DNA of 15,242 nucleotides from CAYPZU01 sp964415395 (GCA_964415395.1 CAYPZU010000052.1:1-15242), one strand, 5' to 3'. Counted from the stretch's first letter, positions 7,789 to 14,553 are shown. The notes: a model not told the origin generated them from the letters alone. Numbers and translations: made by a program.

Positions 7789-8169
7789 ATGCTCGCTCTT
7801 TCAGTTATGCCGATTCGTTTGGCCGTTGTCCGCCTGAATCCTCTCTCTGAGATTCCTCTTTGGGCAATCGATCGAAAGGAGTTTTTTTCGATCACGCAAA
7901 CGGAAGATGAACTATCGGTCGTGTGCCTGGAAGATAAAGTCCCTCAAGGAGAAAAAGTAGAGAAAGGATGGAAGATGTTCAAGGTCGAAGGTCCGTTAGA
8001 TTTTGGACTCACCGGCATCTTATCTTCTCTGGCTCAGCCTTTAGCTGAAGCGAAAATCAGTATTTTTGCCATTTCAACTTTTGATACAGACTACATTCTG
8101 ATCAAGGAGGAAAACCTTCAGAAAGCTGTCGCAATTCTGGGAACCTTTTGCAAAATTCAATTCAGATAG
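7789..8169 (+). CDS. ACT-domain amino-acid-binding-type protein
   Basis: Small cytoplasmic protein of 126 residues from the chosen start. The C-terminal half reads WKMFKVEGPLDFGLTGILSS, then LAQPLAEAKISIFAISTFDT and DYILIKEENLQKAV, the characteristic ACT_7/CASTOR-like regulatory fold. The N-terminal half (MPIRLAVVRLNP to EDELSVVCLEDKVP) matches the partner ACT-like domain of this family of stand-alone two-ACT proteins. Such proteins are thought to sense amino acids; no ligand can be named. The frame opens at ATG 7756, but relatives begin shortly before the LSVxP motif. The ATG at 7789 (MLALSVMP) has AGGA upstream and is preferred. No clear terminator follows. Confidence 0.88.
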   Translation: MLALSVMPIRLAVVRLNPLSEIPLWAIDRKEFFSITQTEDELSVVCLEDKVPQGEKVEKGWKMFKVEGPLDFGLTGILSSLAQPLAEAKISIFAISTFDTDYILIKEENLQKAVAILGTFCKIQFR

Positions 8170-8299
8170 GTTTTAAGCCCGGTGAATCCCGATCTTTGTG
8201 TTGGCAGAAAGAACCATTGAAGCTTCCCAGGCGAAGGTTCTGATGAAATGGGTTTTCAGGAGGCGTAGGATTTCGAGCAAAAAAGAGGGATTCAAGAAG

Positions 8300-8346
8300 T
8301 TCTGAATGCCTCTCGTCAACTTGAGGTGGAGAGACGCGTTCAGAAT
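8300..8346. repeat. imperfect inverted repeat formed by two copies of the dispersed element
   Basis: Left arm TTCTGAATGCCTCTC (8300-8314) faces right arm GAGAGACGCGTTCAGAA (8331-8346 region) across a 16-bp spacer. Both arms are copies of the dispersed repeat core in opposite orientation, giving a potential long hairpin. Confidence 0.7.
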
Positions 8347-8352
8347 TTGTGA
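8321..8352 (+). repeat. dispersed repeat, copy A
   Basis: Begins TTGAGGTGGAGAGACGCG and continues TTCAGAATTTG. It is the most diverged of the four direct copies and lies downstream of the ACT gene, partnered with a partial inverted copy to its left. Confidence 0.75.
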
Positions 8353-8531
8353 TTGGAAGACATTGAATATTAGATTTATATTTCTTGGAATCTATTTCAC
8401 ATACGGTGATTTATGAAACGGTTTTTCTTTTGCTCTATTGCAGAAGCGACTCGATGAAAGCGATATTCTACAGGTAAAGTATTTATTGTGTTGGTTGGTT
8501 TCGCAAAGTTCGAATTTAAAGGAGAGTTGAG

Positions 8532-9389
8532 GTGAAAAAAGGATTGCTGGGTCTTATTTTTATAACAAATTGTTTTGCAGCTACTTGGAATGAAGTATTC
8601 GATGCTCATGCAACGACTTTGTCAAGAGGTAGCATCCTTCGCGAGCAATGCAGAGCTTATGAGTCGTTTCAAGCTCCTGTGATTGCGGATCAAAAAATTA
8701 AGACAATCCCCATAGATGAAAATGGAGAAGGATTAGTCGATCTTAAAACAATCTCAGTGTGGCGTATCCAAATGTTGCCTGATCCAAATGTACCTTTTGA
8801 GAGTCCTTCTTGTAATTCTGGGTTGCCAAGCGCTTCAAAAATGCGAATCGGCGTTTTTGTAAAACTAGAACTGATGGTTGAGGCTCTCGATGATCTGGCA
8901 AGCGATTTTGGGTATGAACCTGGTCAGATTTCAATTAAAGTGTTTGAGGGATTGCGAGACCTAGCTGTACAAGAGCAACTCTTCCTAAAAAAGAGGGCGG
9001 AGATTTTGTCTGCCAACTCATATTTGACTTTGGAGGAGGCTGAGCAAGAGACTGCCAAATGGGTTTCTCCGATCAAGAACAATGTGCCTGTTCATTCAAC
9101 GGGTGCTGCAGTTGACATTCGATTGTGGGATAATCAAAAAGGCGATTTTTTAGACATGGGGTCTTTCGGCGTTATTTGGGGGGAGAACAAAACAGCCCCG
9201 ACCTTTTCTGAGGAGATTTCATCTGGGCAAAAGCAAAATCGTCTCTACTGTCTGATGGCTGCTGAAAAAGCAGGGCTCATGAATTACGTTTATGAATTTT
9301 GGCATTTCTCTAGTGGCGATCGGTATGCTGCCTATTGGGAGAAGAAGAATCTGACCGAAAGACGAGCCATTTATGGCTCAATTCAATAA
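8532..9389 (+). CDS. exported D-Ala-D-Ala dipeptidase (VanX/DdpX type, peptidase M15D)
   Basis: Zinc dipeptidase of 285 residues that cleaves D-alanyl-D-alanine. The start is GTG at 8532 with GGAGAG nicely placed, giving MKKGLLGLIFITNCFA, a signal peptide, so the enzyme acts outside the cytoplasm. Active-site residues by family comparison: Arg142 in EGLRDLAVQ (VanX Arg71), zinc ligands His188 and Asp195 in VHSTGAAVDI, catalytic Glu255 and third ligand His258 in YEFWHFS. The Ser two residues before the first His, usual in VanX, is replaced by Pro. Its AT-rich codon use differs from the GC-rich hydrolase gene that follows, which suggests a different history. It probably trims D-Ala-D-Ala from peptidoglycan precursors or turnover products, possibly from competing bacteria. 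Confidence 0.9.
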   Translation: MKKGLLGLIFITNCFAATWNEVFDAHATTLSRGSILREQCRAYESFQAPVIADQKIKTIPIDENGEGLVDLKTISVWRIQMLPDPNVPFESPSCNSGLPSASKMRIGVFVKLELMVEALDDLASDFGYEPGQISIKVFEGLRDLAVQEQLFLKKRAEILSANSYLTLEEAEQETAKWVSPIKNNVPVHSTGAAVDIRLWDNQKGDFLDMGSFGVIWGENKTAPTFSEEISSGQKQNRLYCLMAAEKAGLMNYVYEFWHFSSGDRYAAYWEKKNLTERRAIYGSIQ

Positions 9390-9393
9390 AGAA

Positions 9394-9416
9394 AGGCCTC
9401 GGGAAACCCGAGGCCT
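9394..9416. terminator. perfect 10-bp GC-rich hairpin between dipeptidase and hydrolase genes
   Basis: AGGCCTCGGG (9394-9403), loop AAA, CCCGAGGCCT (9407-9416). It starts 4 bp after the dipeptidase TAA. There is no T-run on the plus side; on the minus strand the stem is followed by TTTC and further Ts. It therefore looks built to stop minus-strand transcription, or serves as a 3' stabiliser of the dipeptidase message. Confidence 0.6.
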
Positions 9417-9430
9417 CAACTGGGTTGACT

Positions 9431-9444
9431 GAGGAGATATCCTC
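9431..9444 (+). promoter_or_regulatory. hairpin burying the Shine-Dalgarno of the hydrolase gene
   Basis: GAGGA (9431-9435) is the ribosome-binding site of the ATG at 9446 and pairs perfectly with TCCTC (9440-9444) across the loop GATA. In the transcript the site would be masked unless opened. Confidence 0.5.
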
Positions 9445-9445
9445 G

Positions 9446-10258
9446 ATGGCTGAAACGCTCTATACCGCATCCAAGGCCCGCCTCAGAGCCTATGAGGCTT
9501 CAGAAGGGCTGAATTGGCTGTTTCTCCCGGGCGGGCCTGGACTCGGCTCCGAATCGCTCCTGCCGCTCGTGAAAGCCCTCCGTTTGCCAGGATCGATCTG
9601 GCTCCTCGATTTACCGGGCGACGGCTCAAACGTCGTTCCCGGCTGTCCCGACGCCATCAGCCGCTGGCCTCAAGCGCTCCTTGAGGCAGCCCGCCTCTTC
9701 GAACGCCCCCTCCTCGCCGCTCACTCGACAGGCGGCATGTTCGCCCTCTCTCTGCCCGAACTCGAGCCCCTTCTTCGAGGACTCATTCTTCTCGATTCCG
9801 CTCCCGACGCAGGCTGGCAGAAGCATTTCGCCGCTGAAATCAAGCGCCGCCCCGTCCCCGGACTCAAAGCCCTGAAAGACGAATACGACCGCAATCCCAG
9901 CAACCGGACGCTGCAGGCGCTCACTGCCGCCTCGGCTCCCTATCTCTTCACCAGCCAGTCCCTTCAAGAGGGTCAAAGATTTCTCTCCGCACTCCCGTAT
10001 CAGGCGGAAGCGTGCCGCTGGTCTGAGCAGCACTTTGACGCAACCTACCGCGCGAAATGGGTTCCCGAATCGATTCCCGCTCTGATTTTAGCAGGGGAAG
10101 AAGATTGCCTGACGCCGTTGAAGCTCTTTCAGAATGAAAAGCGGTTTCACCGGAAGAATATCCATTTTCAGTCGATTCCTAATGCTGCTCATTTTCCCTG
10201 GATGGAAAATCCAATCGAGGTCGCCCGCGCATTCAGCGCATTTGCAAAACGTCTCTGA
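9446..10258 (+). CDS. alpha/beta hydrolase, proline-iminopeptidase-like
   Basis: Cytoplasmic hydrolase of 270 residues. Seen: the oxyanion-hole loop FLPGGPGLGSE (GGPG at 29-32), nucleophile elbow AHSTGGMFA with Ser94, acid Asp220 in LAGEEDCLTP, and His249 in NAAHFPWMENP. The GGPG start and overall size resemble proline iminopeptidases (peptidase S33) and related esterases; the substrate is not readable. The frame extends left to 9335, through the dipeptidase 3' end and the hairpin, but the strong GAGGAGA before ATG 9446 fixes the start. Base composition is clearly more GC-rich than in the genes on both sides, like the core region. It converges with fic, 24 bp apart. Confidence 0.9.
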   Translation: MAETLYTASKARLRAYEASEGLNWLFLPGGPGLGSESLLPLVKALRLPGSIWLLDLPGDGSNVVPGCPDAISRWPQALLEAARLFERPLLAAHSTGGMFALSLPELEPLLRGLILLDSAPDAGWQKHFAAEIKRRPVPGLKALKDEYDRNPSNRTLQALTAASAPYLFTSQSLQEGQRFLSALPYQAEACRWSEQHFDATYRAKWVPESIPALILAGEEDCLTPLKLFQNEKRFHRKNIHFQSIPNAAHFPWMENPIEVARAFSAFAKRL

Positions 10259-10275
10259 AAGACTCTTGGAGAAGC

Positions 10276-10293
10276 CCCTCATTCAGGGTTTTT
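10276..10293 (+). terminator. possible weak terminator after the hydrolase gene
   Basis: CCCT-CATTC-AGGG followed by TTTTT, 17 bp after the hydrolase stop and overlapping the 3' end of fic. The stem is only 4 bp, so the call is tentative. Confidence 0.35.
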
Positions 10294-11428
10294 CAAACAA
10301 CCGCAGGTATGAACGATATACATAAGTTCGTCCATAGGTTTTTCGGGGGTCTCTTTGTATTAAAATATCTGCGTTAATCAAACGATCAATGATTTTTTGG
10401 GCCCCGGCCCGAGTAGTATTGGTCCATTTCTGAACCTTGGCCGCATCAACGATGGGCTGCCCAAACAGATTGCGCAATACGTCTACGGCTGTTGCTGCAG
10501 CCGTTTTTCCGAATCTGTGGATTTTGTCCATGTCTTTTTCACGTATAGATACGATCTTAGCTGCAAGTTGAATAGCAGACTCCGAGGTCGCAATGACCCC
10601 TTCAAGAAAAAAGTCCAGCCAAGCCTCAATCAGCGCTGGATCGCTGTGATATCCTTGCAACTTGTCATAGTAGACTTTTTGATGGGTCTTAAAAAAATCA
10701 GATAAATACAGCAAGGGAAGCTCCAATAACTTCTCTTGCCAGAGAAATAACGTGACTAGCAATCTTCCCGTTCTCCCATTCCCGTCGACAAAGGGATGAA
10801 TGGTTTCAAATTGGGCATGGAGCAGCGCGGCTTTAATCAAAGGAGGAATAAGACCCTTTTCGGCATGGACAAATTTTTCTAAGTCCCCTAATGAGCGAGC
10901 CACATCGTGAGGAGGCGGGGGCACAAAGCTCGCATTCATAGGAGAAGTTCCTCCGATCCAATTTTGCGTATAACGAACTTCTCCTGGAAAGGCATTTTGT
11001 GTTGATCTGGCGCCATCCATTAATTGTTTATGGAGTTCTTTGATCAAGCGAACGGAAAATGGCAAATCTTCAAAGCGTTTAAGACCGTAATTTAGCGCGC
11101 GTACATAGTGCAGAATGTCTTCTACATCAGTCGCTTGGGCAGATTTGGGTAAAACTGCGGCTTCGATAGCATCCGCCATTGTGGCTTTTGTGCCTTCGAT
11201 CTGGCTGGATGACACAGCTTCTTTTCTAACGAACATAAGTAAAAAGAAGTCTTTGTCCGGCAGCAATTGGCTGATCCCGTCAAGCTTCCCGATGAGGTGC
11301 ATCGCTTTTCCATGTTTTACCTCCAGATACGGCGGAAGGGACAGGGAGCGCTCCGGGGGGAAGGGAAGGGGTATAAACGCTTTGTATCCTGTTGGCTGCT
11401 GTACTAGATGCCCTAATCTTGACCACAT
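10283..11428 (-). CDS. Fic-family AMP-transferase with Fic_N and C-terminal winged helix
   Basis: Product of 381 residues of the stand-alone Fic type. Fic enzymes transfer AMP (or another nucleotide moiety) from ATP to Ser, Thr or Tyr hydroxyls of target proteins. Order: Fic_N domain (residues ~1-95) with PTGYKAFIPLP and the inhibitory helix motif SSSQIEGT (73-80, inhibitory Glu78), the class II arrangement; then the Fic core with complete motif HPFVDGNGRTGR (211-222, catalytic His211); then a C-terminal helix-turn-helix around AAKVQKWTNTTRAGAQKIID (329-348). All catalytic residues are intact, so activity is expected, restrained by the inhibitory Glu. A stop lies three codons before ATG 11428, so the start is near-certain although its Shine-Dalgarno is weak. 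The upstream promoter carries dyads suited to autoregulation by the winged helix. Confidence 0.95.
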   Translation of the reverse strand: MWSRLGHLVQQPTGYKAFIPLPFPPERSLSLPPYLEVKHGKAMHLIGKLDGISQLLPDKDFFLLMFVRKEAVSSSQIEGTKATMADAIEAAVLPKSAQATDVEDILHYVRALNYGLKRFEDLPFSVRLIKELHKQLMDGARSTQNAFPGEVRYTQNWIGGTSPMNASFVPPPPHDVARSLGDLEKFVHAEKGLIPPLIKAALLHAQFETIHPFVDGNGRTGRLLVTLFLWQEKLLELPLLYLSDFFKTHQKVYYDKLQGYHSDPALIEAWLDFFLEGVIATSESAIQLAAKIVSIREKDMDKIHRFGKTAAATAVDVLRNLFGQPIVDAAKVQKWTNTTRAGAQKIIDRLINADILIQRDPRKTYGRTYVYRSYLRLFEKP

Positions 11429-11439
11429 ACTTGCTCATT

Positions 11440-11489
11440 TTTTGTATACATCTTGCCTTCGAATATATACAAAATTGACATTTTGTAAA
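11440..11489 (-). promoter_or_regulatory. fic promoter with operator-like dyads
   Basis: On the minus strand, TTTACA (-35, 11484-11489) and TATATT (-10, 11462-11467) are separated by 16 bp. The spacer contains a perfect inverted repeat, TACAAAAT (11468-11475) and ATTTTGTA (11480-11487), around TGAC. A further half-site TTTTGTATA (11440-11448) is inverted to TATACAAAA (11466-11474). Three TTTTGTA half-sites over a promoter suggest an operator, plausibly for the HTH of Fic itself. Confidence 0.6.
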
Positions 11490-11577
11490 CATTTAAATTG
11501 CAAGACGCTGAGCATAAACAGTTTAGATGGGTTGTGACTGGCTGGGAAAGTCGGGTGGATTTACTCGGCCATGTTTT

Positions 11578-11609
11578 TGGAGGTGGAGAGATGCGTTCAG
11601 AACTCTTGA
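11578..11609 (+). repeat. dispersed repeat, copy B
   Basis: Begins TGGAGGTGGAGAGATGCG and continues TTCAGAACTCTTGA. It is preceded by GGCCATGTTTT, resembling a decayed version of the terminator tail seen at copy D, and followed by a hairpin AAGAGGC-TG-GCCTCTT (11614-11629). Confidence 0.8.
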
Positions 11610-11654
11610 GCGGAAGAGGCTGGCCTCTTTCGCGTAGGCTGCTGCCGAAATTTC

Positions 11655-12440
11655 TCAGCCTCTAGTTGCTACAAAAGTCAAGATGGGAAATTTGTTAAGC
11701 CACTCCCAGTTTTTCCAAAGAAGCGTGTTCTGCCAGCATTGATCTGGAAGATCGCCGNNNNNNNNNNGATCAAGCATCACCTTATCAGGAGCGTCTAGAT
11801 AAAGTCGGCCTTTAAGGAGTTCTCGAGCTTCTTCCGTCCTTCCAAGCATTGTCAAGCAAGCGGGACGCAAAAGACCTCCACCATAGGGATCGTCTTTTAG
11901 AATCAACTCAGCCTCGTCATAGCGGCCTGCTAAAAATAGGGATGTGGCTCTTTGCAGATCGCTTTGTTCAGAAACATCTTGAGTAGGTTCTTTCAATGAG
12001 AGCAGTTGCACATGGAATTTTTGCTCGATAAATCTATACAGAAGAACTGTCGCAATATCTTTTGGTTGATGATTCAGGAAGACCTCGACCGCCTCTTCAT
12101 TTTTCCCAAGAGCTAGAAGAATGGCTCCTTTACGAAGGGTAAAGTGATTGTATTTACCTTGCCATCCGTGCGAACCTTCAAGCCATGTAGGATCAAATTT
12201 CTGGGCCATTCGATCTAAAAATCCAAGAGCCTGCTCTACATCTTCTAAAGCCAATTCAAACTGTCCTGATTGCTCATGCATCTGCGATGCGGCAAGAAAA
12301 CGATCCACCTCAAACAGAAGTCGAAAAAACTCTTCCTCTGCGGAATCGATGGTAGAGGAGCAACTTTCTGATGTTATATCGAAGGATTGTTCGTAGTACG
12401 ATTCTGTAAATGATTTAAACTGCGTCATAATTTTAGTCAT
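11655..12440 (-). CDS. TPR-like helical repeat protein (interrupted by assembly gap)
   Basis: Cytoplasmic product of about 261 residues as read. Helix pairs with TPR-like spacing are visible: LAASQMHEQSGQFELALEDVEQ style segments at ~50-75 (FELALEDVEQALGFLDRM), FTLRKGAILLALGKNEEAVEVF (residues ~98-119, LALGKNEEAVEVF), TSLFLAGRYDEAELIL (~168-183) and LTMLGRTEEARELLKG (~198-213). This suggests a protein-protein interaction scaffold. Ten Ns (11758-11767) break the frame near the C-terminus. Ten is not a multiple of three, so the C-terminal reading is unreliable: one frame gives a Trp-rich tail ending at 11655, another gives the more natural ending LAEHASLEKLGVA. No good Shine-Dalgarno; an extended -10 element TGTTATAAT lies at 12467-12475. 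Confidence 0.75.
   Translation of the reverse strand: MTKIMTQFKSFTESYYEQSFDITSESCSSTIDSAEEEFFRLLFEVDRFLAASQMHEQSGQFELALEDVEQALGFLDRMAQKFDPTWLEGSHGWQGKYNHFTLRKGAILLALGKNEEAVEVFLNHQPKDIATVLLYRFIEQKFHVQLLSLKEPTQDVSEQSDLQRATSLFLAGRYDEAELILKDDPYGGGLLRPACLTMLGRTEEARELLKGRLYLDAPDKVMLDXXXXGDLPDQCWQNTLLWKNWEWLNKFPILTFVATRG
11758..11767. other. assembly gap (10 N)
   Basis: Ten unknown bases, the usual placeholder for a scaffold join of unknown length. It lies inside the TPR-like gene. Confidence 0.99.
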
Positions 12441-12612
12441 AAAAAATCCATTTATTTTTTAAATACATTATAACAATGGATATCTAAAAAACCGACAAAA
12501 TTGATTTTTTTATCTTATAGGTATAATATTTACTTGTAGTTGATAGTCGTAGGCCTTTCGATATTAGCGTAATAACTATTCGTGAGCGTTAGCGAGCTGT
12601 GAGTATTATATG
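12441..12612. other. AT-rich intergenic region upstream of the TPR-like gene
   Basis: It contains the extended -10 TGTTATAAT (12467-12475, minus) for the TPR-like gene and a plus-strand TATAAT at 12524-12529 without a good -35. No ORF or RNA gene is recognisable. Confidence 0.5.
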
Positions 12613-12637
12613 AAAAAAGGCCGGAGATTGCCCGGCC
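12613..12637 (-). terminator. intrinsic terminator of the SnoaL-like gene
   Basis: Read on the minus strand: stem GGCCGG / CCGGCC (12632-12637 with 12619-12624), 7-nt loop, followed at once by TTTTTT (12618-12613). It lies about 90 bp after the stop of the minus-strand SnoaL-like gene. Confidence 0.8.
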
Positions 12638-12726
12638 ATACTGAGGAGCGACCGTGTGTAAGTATGATTGGCTTCAGAGAAAGTCTCATACGTTTTACGG
12701 ATTTTTGCATTGGGTTTTGGTCTCGT

Positions 12727-13104
12727 CTATCCCTCTTTTCGGAATGCCTCCCGCGCAGCTTGAGCATCGTAGATAATCTGGATCTCTTGGATCTTGCCCT
12801 GCGCGTTCATTTCAAAAATGATGACGATATCGAAAGTCAGGATTACACCATGCTTCGACTCCCATCCCCAGCTAAAAAAAGCAGCTGCCCTTAGAGGGTT
12901 GTCGGGATTGATGAAGATATCCTTGATGACTATTTTGATCCGTTTTGATTTGGAAAATAGTTCCTGATAGTGGGATTTAATTTCCTTTTTGCCCAATGTT
13001 GGCGATATCGCCATTGCGTGAGGAGCAGTTAGGTGGAGCATCGCCTCTACATCCATTTTTTCAAAATGGTGAAAGAATTCGCGAATGACTTTTTTTGTAT
13101 CCAT
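12727..13104 (-). CDS. NTF2/SnoaL-like small protein
   Basis: Product of 125 residues with the cone-shaped NTF2-like fold expected from its pattern: N-terminal helix (VIREFFHHFEKMDVEAMLHL), the segment SPTLGKKEIKSHYQELFSKS, then strands RIKIVIKDIFINP, RAAAFFSWGWES and GVILTFDIVIIFEMN, ending QIIYDAQAAREAF. Members include SnoaL cyclases, ketosteroid isomerases and many unassigned small-ligand binders; no active-site set is clear enough to name a reaction. The start has a good GAGGAG 6 bp upstream. Single gene with its own minus-strand terminator at 12613-12637. Confidence 0.82.
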   Translation of the reverse strand: MDTKKVIREFFHHFEKMDVEAMLHLTAPHAMAISPTLGKKEIKSHYQELFSKSKRIKIVIKDIFINPDNPLRAAAFFSWGWESKHGVILTFDIVIIFEMNAQGKIQEIQIIYDAQAAREAFRKEG

Positions 13105-13470
13105 AGAGCTCCTCGACTTTTTTAATCCGTAACTGCACCGTATTCATATCGGCAAAAAAAAGATAGCCCAAATTTTCTCTCAGAGAGCGTCTACAAAGAA
13201 AGGGTTTATTGACTCCGCCAAAAGAGGCGGAAATCGGATGATTAACACACCCACCCGCCCTGGCGTTAGAGAAGGAGAGAAGCCCTCGCGCACGAGCTTC
13301 GCTCGTTGCTGCCGGGCCGGCTTGATTCTCCCACGCAAGGCAAACTGTTGCCTTCACACCCCTTCCGACGAAGCCTCGGCGGGGACCCCGAGTTGGGGGC
13401 CCCGTGCTTGCTCACCTCCCAAAAAAAGCCCGGGATGCCCGGGCGTTTTTTTGGAGGTGGAGAGATCCAA
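13105..13470. other. GC-rich multi-hairpin intergenic island
   Basis: No convincing gene. Several perfect hairpins follow each other: TCCGCC/GGCGGA (13214-13231), ACGAGC-TTC-GCTCGT (13292-13306), AAGGCAA-ACTG-TTGCCTT (13337-13354), a dense G/C block with several alternative stems (13368-13404), then the rhuM terminator. The island is far more GC-rich than the genes on either side. Confidence 0.6.
13421..13452. terminator. strong bidirectional terminator downstream of rhuM
   Basis: A7, then stem GCCCGGG (13428-13434), loop ATG, CCCGGGC (13438-13444), then G and T7 (13446-13452). It works on both strands. On the minus strand it lies 27 bp after the RhuM stop codon, with copy C of the dispersed repeat between them. 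Confidence 0.88.
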
Positions 13471-13484
13471 TCAGAACTTCTCGA
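13452..13484 (+). repeat. dispersed repeat, copy C (overlaps the rhuM stop)
   Basis: Begins TGGAGGTGGAGAGATCCAA and continues TCAGAACTTCTCGA. Its right end supplies the last codons and stop (EKF*) of the RhuM gene on the minus strand. Confidence 0.82.
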
Positions 13485-14553
13485 TGGGAGCAAGTTCAGG
13501 GCTCTTTTCTTTTGCAGTCAACTTCTTCTGATTATCTAGTGCCTGTTTAACATGCTTATCAAAGTCTGACTCGAACAAGCGATCTTGGACGACACGATAT
13601 TTTTCAAATTCACTTTCAGCAAAGGTCTTTGCTACTTCTTTGCTCACCTTTCCTGGGTTTTTGAGAATATCTCTCTCGTTAAACTGAAGAAAAGCATTGA
13701 GCTTGTCAGCCCAGTCTCTCATGGTCATAGGAATGTTTCGTGAAGCCCTGTCCTCAGCGTAATCGAGATACATTGTGACAAAGCGGTCAAGCGATCTCAA
13801 TTCCACTTCAGTGAGATAGTTTTTCGCAACGACGACATCTGGTTTTAGGATTTTTCCGGCTGGAGCATTTTTCCATGTGGTCAGTCCCATTTTCTCTTTT
13901 TTGCTATTCGCTCTTTCGACGATCAACTCAGCAGCTGTGTGGCCATGAATCGCAAAGTGAAGTTTGTTTTGCACTTCTGCGAAAAAATTTTGTGTAATTT
14001 CAGCCTTAGCATCGTAATCCATTGCCGTGGCATAGATATCGGTAATCTTTTGATAAAACCTGCGCTCGCTTGCTCGGATTTCTCGAATTTCTTCTATTAG
14101 GTTATCGAAATACGCCTTGTTGAAAAATGAACCGTTTTTCAAGCGCTCTTTGTCTAGCAGGTAGCCGCGAAGGGCAAAATCTTTTAAAACACTCACAGCC
14201 CATTGTCTAAATTGGATGGCACGGAGGGAATTGACCCGAAAGCCGATAGCAATGATGGCGTCGAGGTTGTAAAACTCGATATTCCTCGCGACTTCGCGAG
14301 AGCCCTCTTTTTGAACTATCCGGAAATTCCGGATAGTTGCTTCCCTAGATATCTCTTTCTGGTCGAACAGGTTAATTAAGTGTTCGTTGATCGTTTGGAG
14401 GGCAACGTCGAATAGGGTCCCCATCAATTTTTGGGTCAGCCAGACCGATTCTTCGAAGATGCGAACTTCAATGCTGTTTTCTCCTGATTGTCCGGAAAAG
14501 ATTAAAAATTCGGCGGTGCTGTTACGAATATTGGCTTTTTTTTCTTCGCTCAT
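13471..14553 (-). CDS. rhuM: RhuM-family protein (Virulence_RhuM)
   Basis: Product of 360 residues matching the RhuM family, named from Salmonella SPI-3 and common on genomic islands. Recognisable segments are TINEHLINLFDQKEISREAT (54-73), then IRNFRIVQKEGSREVAR (74-90), IEFYNLDAIIAIGFRVNS (92-109), then FRQWAVSVLKDFALRGYLLD (115-134), and a C-terminal part with MTMRDWADKLNAFLQFNERD. It is full length for the family. The N-terminal part resembles DNA-binding antirepressor-type domains; the molecular function is not established, and no signal peptide or membrane segment is seen. The start ATG 14553 has AGGAAG directly upstream. AT-rich, flanked by direct repeats C and D, each next to a GC-rich terminator, which suggests a cassette-like gain. 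Confidence 0.93.
   Translation of the reverse strand: MSEEKKANIRNSTAEFLIFSGQSGENSIEVRIFEESVWLTQKLMGTLFDVALQTINEHLINLFDQKEISREATIRNFRIVQKEGSREVARNIEFYNLDAIIAIGFRVNSLRAIQFRQWAVSVLKDFALRGYLLDKERLKNGSFFNKAYFDNLIEEIREIRASERRFYQKITDIYATAMDYDAKAEITQNFFAEVQNKLHFAIHGHTAAELIVERANSKKEKMGLTTWKNAPAGKILKPDVVVAKNYLTEVELRSLDRFVTMYLDYAEDRASRNIPMTMRDWADKLNAFLQFNERDILKNPGKVSKEVAKTFAESEFEKYRVVQDRLFESDFDKHVKQALDNQKKLTAKEKSPELAPIEKF

Larger units (their letters stand above)
8170..8531. other. non-coding AT-rich gap with inverted repeat pair
   Basis: This 362-bp stretch carries no convincing gene. It holds two facing copies of the dispersed repeat (8290-8314 reversed, 8321-8352 forward). Downstream the sequence turns AT-rich and contains the leader of the dipeptidase gene. 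A 39-codon open stretch (8186-8305, +) lacks a good start and ends at the inverted repeat copy. It is not called. Confidence 0.6.

Noticed and set aside
8186..8305. 39-codon plus-strand open stretch ending RISSKKEGFKKF
   Set aside because: No ATG or Shine-Dalgarno in a suitable place, and it ends inside the inverted repeat copy.
11586..11664. Possible 24-codon peptide starting at ATG in repeat copy B behind GGAGGT
   Set aside because: The ATG exists only in copy B; copies A, C and D have ACG or ATC there, so the reading frame is not maintained.
12524..12640. Plus-strand small RNA from TATAAT (12524) to the GGCCGG hairpin
   Set aside because: There is no good -35 and no T-run after the hairpin on the plus strand; the hairpin fits a minus-strand terminator.
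13238..13539. Overlapping small ORFs on both strands of the GC-rich island
   Set aside because: Pro/Gly/Ser/Arg-rich products that read through hairpins and the terminator, without ribosome-binding sites.
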